Part shown: positions 14,005 through 17,028 of the stretch, one piece after another
How the letters are laid out: each line of letters starts with the position of its first letter
Position numbering within the stretch: position 1 is the first letter of the stretch
Assembly: GCA_029258695.1 (NCBI GenBank)
Contig: JARIBR010000116.1
Span: forward strand, 1 to 17,028
Source: Quadrisphaera sp.
GTDB taxonomy: Bacteria; Actinomycetota; Actinomycetes; Actinomycetales; Quadrisphaeraceae
Length of the DNA stretch: 17,028 nt
Direction: 5' to 3'
Program-made: the position numbers and the translations under genes
The notes under the pieces: model-generated
Seen by the model: the letters and a program-made list of their open reading frames with translations, nothing else
What the model was told of the DNA's origin: nothing
Database searches by the model: none

Positions 14005-15623
14005 GCCACCAGCGTGCCAGGCCCGGCGGACAGCGCTCGGCGCACGGCCTGGCCCACCAGGGGGCCGCCGGCGACGACCAGCACCGTGGCTGCCGCGAGG
14101 GCCACCGCGCCGCGCGGGCCCGAGGGCCACGCCAGCGTGGCCACCGGCGCGCTGGCCCCGGTGCGCGCGACGAGCGCGATCCACCCGGTGCCCAGGCCCG
14201 CCACCCACGCCAGGGCCACCGCGCCGGTGGGCCACACCGTCGCCGTGAGCGTCGCCGCCAGCCCCACCACGGTGCTCGGGCCGACGACGGGCGCGACGAG
14301 CAGGTTCGCGGGCACCGCCAGGGCGGGGACGCCCTCGGCGAGCAGCAGGACGACGGGCCCGCAGACCGCCTGGGCGGCCAGCGGGATCGCGAGGGCCACC
14401 GCGAGAGGGCGGGGCATCCACCGGGACAGCGCTCGCGACCAGGGACGCGCCAGCAGCAGCAGCGCCGCGGTGGCCAGGACGGAGAGCGCGAAGCCGAAGG
14501 AGCGCGCGAGCCACGGGTCGGCCACGAGCAGCGCCGTGCCGGCGGCGCCCAGCGCGGGCAGCCCTGCGCCGCGTCGGGCCGCGAGGACCCCCACGAGCCC
14601 GATCGCGCCGGTGAGGGCGGCGCGCAGCACCGAGGGGTCGGGGCCGGCGAGGCCGGCGAAGGCCAGCAGGGCTGCTCCGGCGACCACCACGCGGGCGCGC
14701 CGGCGCAGACCCACGAGCGCCGCGAGCGCGACCACCGCTCCGACGACGAGGGCCACGTTGGCTCCCGAGACCGCGGTGAGGTGGGTGAGGCCGGTGGCCT
14801 GCATGGCGTTCTCCAGCGACGGGGTGACGCCGGAGGTGTCCCCCACGACGAGGCCGGGCAGCAGCGCGCCGGCGTCCGCCCCGAGGGGCGCGCACGCGGC
14901 CCGCAGACCCGCTCTCAACCGCGCCACCGCGCCGGACCACCCGTCGGGCTCGGCGACCACCCGCGGTGGCCCTCTGGTGAGCACCAGCGCTCGCGCGGGG
15001 TCGGCGCGCTCGGTGGGCTGGAGGCTGCCGAGCGCCGAGACGGTGGTTCCCCGCTCGAGGGTGGACCAGCCGGCTCCGCCGATGACCACGACGGGCGTGC
15101 GCGCCCCGGTGGCCGGGGCTCCGGCGTGCTCGACCGCGACGGCGCGCGCCCGGACCACCCACCGCGGCGGCGCCGAGCCCGCCCATGCGGTCTCGGGCGG
15201 GGAGCTCGCGTGTGGCTGCCCGGTGACGACGAGCGTGACGCGGGCGGTGGCACCGCGCTCGACCAGAGCGGTGAGCGGGCCGGAGCGGGCGACCGCTCCG
15301 GTGGCCAGGACCGAGATCGCGACCAGCGCCAGCACGACGGCGCTGGCGCAGAGGCTGCCGAGCAGGCCGCCGAGCGCTCGCCGCCCGGGGGGCGGGCTCG
15401 AGAGCGTGGGGAGGCCGGCGCGGTGCAGCGCCCGCACGAGCACGAGGGCGGTGAGGGACAGCGCCCCGGCGATGCCGGCCGCCCCGAGCACCGCTGTCGC
15501 CGGCGCCGCCACGAGCGCCCAGGCCCCGACCCACGCGCAGAGCAGCACCGGGGCGAGGCGCAGGTCCAACGGCCGCGCCGTCTCCGGGGCCCCCGGCGCC
15601 GCGGTGGCGCCCGGCCGGCTCAC
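13842..15623 (-). CDS. comEC: ComEC/Rec2-family membrane protein lacking the metallo-beta-lactamase domain
   Basis: A 593-codon frame. Hydrophobic helices lie at about 22-62 and 88-112. An extracellular DUF4131/OB-like part spans about 113-225. The competence domain starts at about 252 with LLPGLVVGDTSGVTPSLENAMQATGLTHLTAVSGANVALVVG, which is diagnostic, and continues as many helices to about 530. ComEC normally forms the channel that passes single-stranded DNA across the membrane, and many versions end in a metallo-beta-lactamase nuclease domain. Here that domain is absent, as I recall for the mycobacterial homologue Rv2414c. Residues from about 540 are Arg/Pro/Ser-rich and come from the holA start region read in another frame. 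GTG 15623 overlaps the comEA stop as GTGA. Actual DNA uptake is unproven. Confidence 0.85.
   Translation of the reverse strand: MSRPGATAAPGAPETARPLDLRLAPVLLCAWVGAWALVAAPATAVLGAAGIAGALSLTALVLVRALHRAGLPTLSSPPPGRRALGGLLGSLCASAVVLALVAISVLATGAVARSGPLTALVERGATARVTLVVTGQPHASSPPETAWAGSAPPRWVVRARAVAVEHAGAPATGARTPVVVIGGAGWSTLERGTTVSALGSLQPTERADPARALVLTRGPPRVVAEPDGWSGAVARLRAGLRAACAPLGADAGALLPGLVVGDTSGVTPSLENAMQATGLTHLTAVSGANVALVVGAVVALAALVGLRRRARVVVAGAALLAFAGLAGPDPSVLRAALTGAIGLVGVLAARRGAGLPALGAAGTALLVADPWLARSFGFALSVLATAALLLLARPWSRALSRWMPRPLAVALAIPLAAQAVCGPVVLLLAEGVPALAVPANLLVAPVVGPSTVVGLAATLTATVWPTGAVALAWVAGLGTGWIALVARTGASAPVATLAWPSGPRGAVALAAATVLVVAGGPLVGQAVRRALSAGPGTLVAWRPAALLPPRALVPPRARGPGAPPVPARRRGSTRRRRRSSSSPARRASSPNGP
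14011..14016 (-). promoter_or_regulatory. Possible -10 element for leaderless holA mRNA
   Basis: CACGCT on the minus strand, six bases before GTG 14004. It resembles the CACACT in front of hemW more than the TAnnnT consensus. It lies within the last codons of comEC, so holA may be transcribed both from here and with comEA-comEC. Confidence 0.3.
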
Positions 15624-16546
15624 ACCCGCACGAGCGGTGTCAGGCTCGCGAGGATCGCGTCACCGATGCCGGGGACCTCGACGAGCTCGTCGACGCTGGT
15701 GAAGGGACCGTTGGTCTCGCGGAAGTCCACGACGCGCTGGGCGAGCACCGGTCCGATGCCCGGCAGGGCGTCCAGCTCTGCGACGCCGGCGCTGTTGACG
15801 TCCACCAGCTGGTCCGGCGCGCCGCCCGCGCCCGCCGCCGCGCCACCGGCGCCCGTGCTGGCGCCCGTCCCGGGCGGCGCTCCGGCAGGTGGGGTCACCA
15901 CCTCCCCGGGGCGCGGCACCACCACCTGCTCGCCGTCCCCGAGGGACCGCGCGAGGTTCACCCCGGCCGGGTCCGCCTCCGGGGACAGCCCGCCGGCGGC
16001 CGCGACGGCGTCGGCCACGCGCGAGCCGGCCGGCACCTCGACGACCCCGGGGGCGACGACGGCGCCGACGACGTGCACGGCCACAGCACCCGCAGCGGCA
16101 GGCTCGACGGACCCGGACCCGGACCCGGACCCGGACCCGGGCAGCGGCTCGGGCGCCGCGCCCGACGACGGGTCGTCGCTGACCGGCGGCTGCGCGTCCG
16201 CCCCGGCCGTCCCGGGCACCGCCTCCGCGCCAGGCACCGCCGCCACCGCCGGGTCCATCGCCGCCACCGCGGCGCCGTCGGGCTCGAGGACCACGGCGCG
16301 CACCACGAGCCCGGCCGCGACGAGCAGGGCGACCACCACGAGGGCCAGGGCGGCGCGGGGCGCGACGCCCCAGCGACTGCGCCCCGGCGAGGAGGCGGGG
16401 GCGTCGGCCAGCGGAGCGCGGAGCTGGTCGTAGGGCTCGTCGTCGTGGTCGAAGGGCTCGTCGTCGCCCGCGTCGTGGTCACCGACCACGACGAACGCGC
16501 CCCGGCGCCGCTCCCCCGCCGCGGTCCACCGCTCGTCGGTCGTCAT
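15620..16546 (-). CDS. comEA: ComEA-type helix-hairpin-helix DNA-binding protein
   Basis: A 308-residue protein. Order of parts: acidic cytoplasmic N-terminus (DHDAGDDEPFDHDDEPYD, 23-40); one membrane helix (about 64-83, RAALALVVVALLVAAGLVV); a spacer with a Gly-Ser run at 137-146; an SLBB domain (about 155-213, VAVHVVGAVVAPGVVEVPAG); a second Gly/Ala spacer; and a C-terminal double helix-hairpin-helix (247-306, DVNSAGVAELDALPGIGPVL and FTSVDELVEVPGIGDAIL). ComEA presents the HhH domain outside the membrane to bind double-stranded DNA and pass it to ComEC. I chose ATG 16546 (MTTDERW). The frame stays open to GTG 16660, but the extra codons would be translated from two terminator-like hairpins. 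GTG 16567 is an alternative. It is coupled to comEC by a GTGA overlap. Confidence 0.9.
   Translation of the reverse strand: MTTDERWTAAGERRRGAFVVVGDHDAGDDEPFDHDDEPYDQLRAPLADAPASSPGRSRWGVAPRAALALVVVALLVAAGLVVRAVVLEPDGAAVAAMDPAVAAVPGAEAVPGTAGADAQPPVSDDPSSGAAPEPLPGSGSGSGSGSVEPAAAGAVAVHVVGAVVAPGVVEVPAGSRVADAVAAAGGLSPEADPAGVNLARSLGDGEQVVVPRPGEVVTPPAGAPPGTGASTGAGGAAAGAGGAPDQLVDVNSAGVAELDALPGIGPVLAQRVVDFRETNGPFTSVDELVEVPGIGDAILASLTPLVRV
16109..16140. repeat. GGACCC hexanucleotide array encoding the ComEA Gly-Ser linker
   Basis: Five tandem copies of GGACCC plus GG. On the coding strand this reads as alternating Gly and Ser codons (residues 137-146). The unit is a multiple of three, so slippage would lengthen or shorten the linker without changing frame. 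Confidence 0.9.
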
Positions 16547-16622
16547 CGCGCCAGCCTCGGTGCTCACGCGAGCACGGGGTTCCGGCGCCCGCCGACCCTG
16601 TGCACGACGGCCCTCCCGCGCG

Positions 16623-16663
16623 TCCGTCCTGTGGACGGAGCCGGTGACCGTCGTGGTCACCGG
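16623..16663 (-). terminator. Two adjacent hairpins after the L7/L12-like gene
   Basis: The first hairpin met by minus-strand transcription is CCGGTGACC (16641-16649) with GGTCACCGG (16655-16663) and a 5-nt loop. Next is TCCGTCC (16623-16629) with GGACGGA (16633-16639) and a 3-nt loop. Both are perfect stems starting nine bases past the stop at 16672. They probably end the upstream transcript and argue against the long comEA start. Confidence 0.6.
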
Positions 16664-16671
16664 CCCCTGGC

Positions 16672-17004
16672 TCAGCCGGTCAGCGCGTCGACGAGGCGCA
16701 CGCTGCCCGTCGGCGAGAGCCCCGTCGCCCGGCGGACCGCTCGAAGCGCCGCCGTCCGATCGCCTGCGGCGGCCAGGGCGCGCACCCGCCGGGCCACCAC
16801 CGGGTCCAGGTCGGCCGCCATCTCCTCCCAGGAGACGAACAGGCCGTCGCCCCGCTCGAGGTGGCGCACCGCGGCGGCGGCCTCCAGCGCCCGGGTGGGC
16901 AGCTCGCGCCGCAGCACCCGCTGCGCCCGGCGCCGCTCACCGTCGGCCACCAGGACGCGCACCCGCTCCTGGGTGGCCGCCGGCACCGGCGGCGGGATCG
17001 TCAT
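16672..17004 (-). CDS. Small uncharacterised protein with an L7/L12 C-terminal-like motif
   Basis: A 110-residue, Arg/Ala-rich protein that I do not recognise as a named family. Residues 82-107 (DRTAALRAVRRATGLSPTGSVRLVDA) follow the pattern of the ribosomal L7/L12 C-terminal domain (xxVIKxVRxxTGLGLKEAKxLVD), including the invariant TGL and the LVDA end. The central part, HLERGDGLFVSWEEM, looks unrelated. N-terminal residues 14-35 (RVRVLVADGERRRAQRVLRREL) may be a weaker helical copy. The protein is soluble with no signal or membrane segment. The start is ATG 17004; GTG 17019 is in frame. Its upstream region is outside the window. A hairpin pair separates it from comEA, so it is probably not in that operon. 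Function unknown. Confidence 0.65.
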   Translation of the reverse strand: MTIPPPVPAATQERVRVLVADGERRRAQRVLRRELPTRALEAAAAVRHLERGDGLFVSWEEMAADLDPVVARRVRALAAAGDRTAALRAVRRATGLSPTGSVRLVDALTG

Positions 17005-17028
17005 CCGCGACGCCCACACCCGAACGCC

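Noticed and set aside
13246..15702. 818-codon plus-strand frame opposite holA and comEC
   Set aside because: Antisense shadow of two well-supported genes.
14781..16433. 550-codon plus-strand frame opposite comEC and comEA
   Set aside because: Antisense shadow; its DPDPDPDP run is just the reverse reading of the Gly-Ser hexamer array.
16547..16660. Longer comEA N-terminus
   Set aside because: It would be translated from two perfect hairpins that look like the terminator of the preceding gene, and has no ribosome binding site.

Overview
The window is very GC-rich DNA with GC-biased third codon positions, frequent GTG starts, start-proximal -10 hexamers that suggest leaderless mRNAs, and 4-14 nt gene overlaps. 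The gene set and order (comEA-comEC-holA, rpsT, an ATP-grasp/alpha-E/transglutaminase trio, lepA, hemW) match the conserved actinobacterial neighbourhood; as I recall it, Mycobacterium tuberculosis has the same blocks around Rv2404c-Rv2415c. This is therefore chromosomal DNA of an actinomycete. I cannot name the genus; Kineosporiales or a relative would fit. I see no phage, transposase, CRISPR array, tRNA or rRNA.

Layout. 1-5243: hemW (minus strand, C-terminus cut by the window edge); a GNAT acetyltransferase (+); a MOSC protein (-) overlapping it tail to tail; a P-loop nucleoside-type kinase (+); and an MFS transporter (-) below a broken DUF1275/YoaK membrane-protein gene (-), which lies below lepA (-). 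5241-9246: lepA (translation factor EF4) and, divergent from it across a 331-bp spacer, a secreted amidase-signature enzyme. 9247-9442: a repeat-rich convergent spacer. 9443-12251: a minus-strand, translationally coupled operon of a circularly permuted ATP-grasp homologue, an alpha-E protein and a transglutaminase-fold protein. 12252-12922: a divergent promoter region, rpsT (+) with a leader of about 190 nt, and a strong hairpin shared with holA. 12922-17028: a small protein with an L7/L12-C-terminal-like motif, then comEA-comEC-holA, all minus strand.

Function. LepA and S20 serve translation, HolA is the delta subunit of the replicative clamp loader, HemW is a heme chaperone, and ComEA/ComEC are DNA-uptake-type proteins. 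The unusual part is the trio beside rpsT. Its frames, overlaps and promoter are intact, yet the transglutaminase has Ser in place of its catalytic Cys and the ATP-grasp protein is about one third shorter than its relatives. That pattern suggests a coupled system that has lost or changed its chemistry. The other anomalies are a 29-bp interruption of the DUF1275 gene, a ComEC without its metallo-beta-lactamase domain that runs 163 nt into holA, and several short tandem repeats at gene borders. Most of the remaining content is ordinary core genome.
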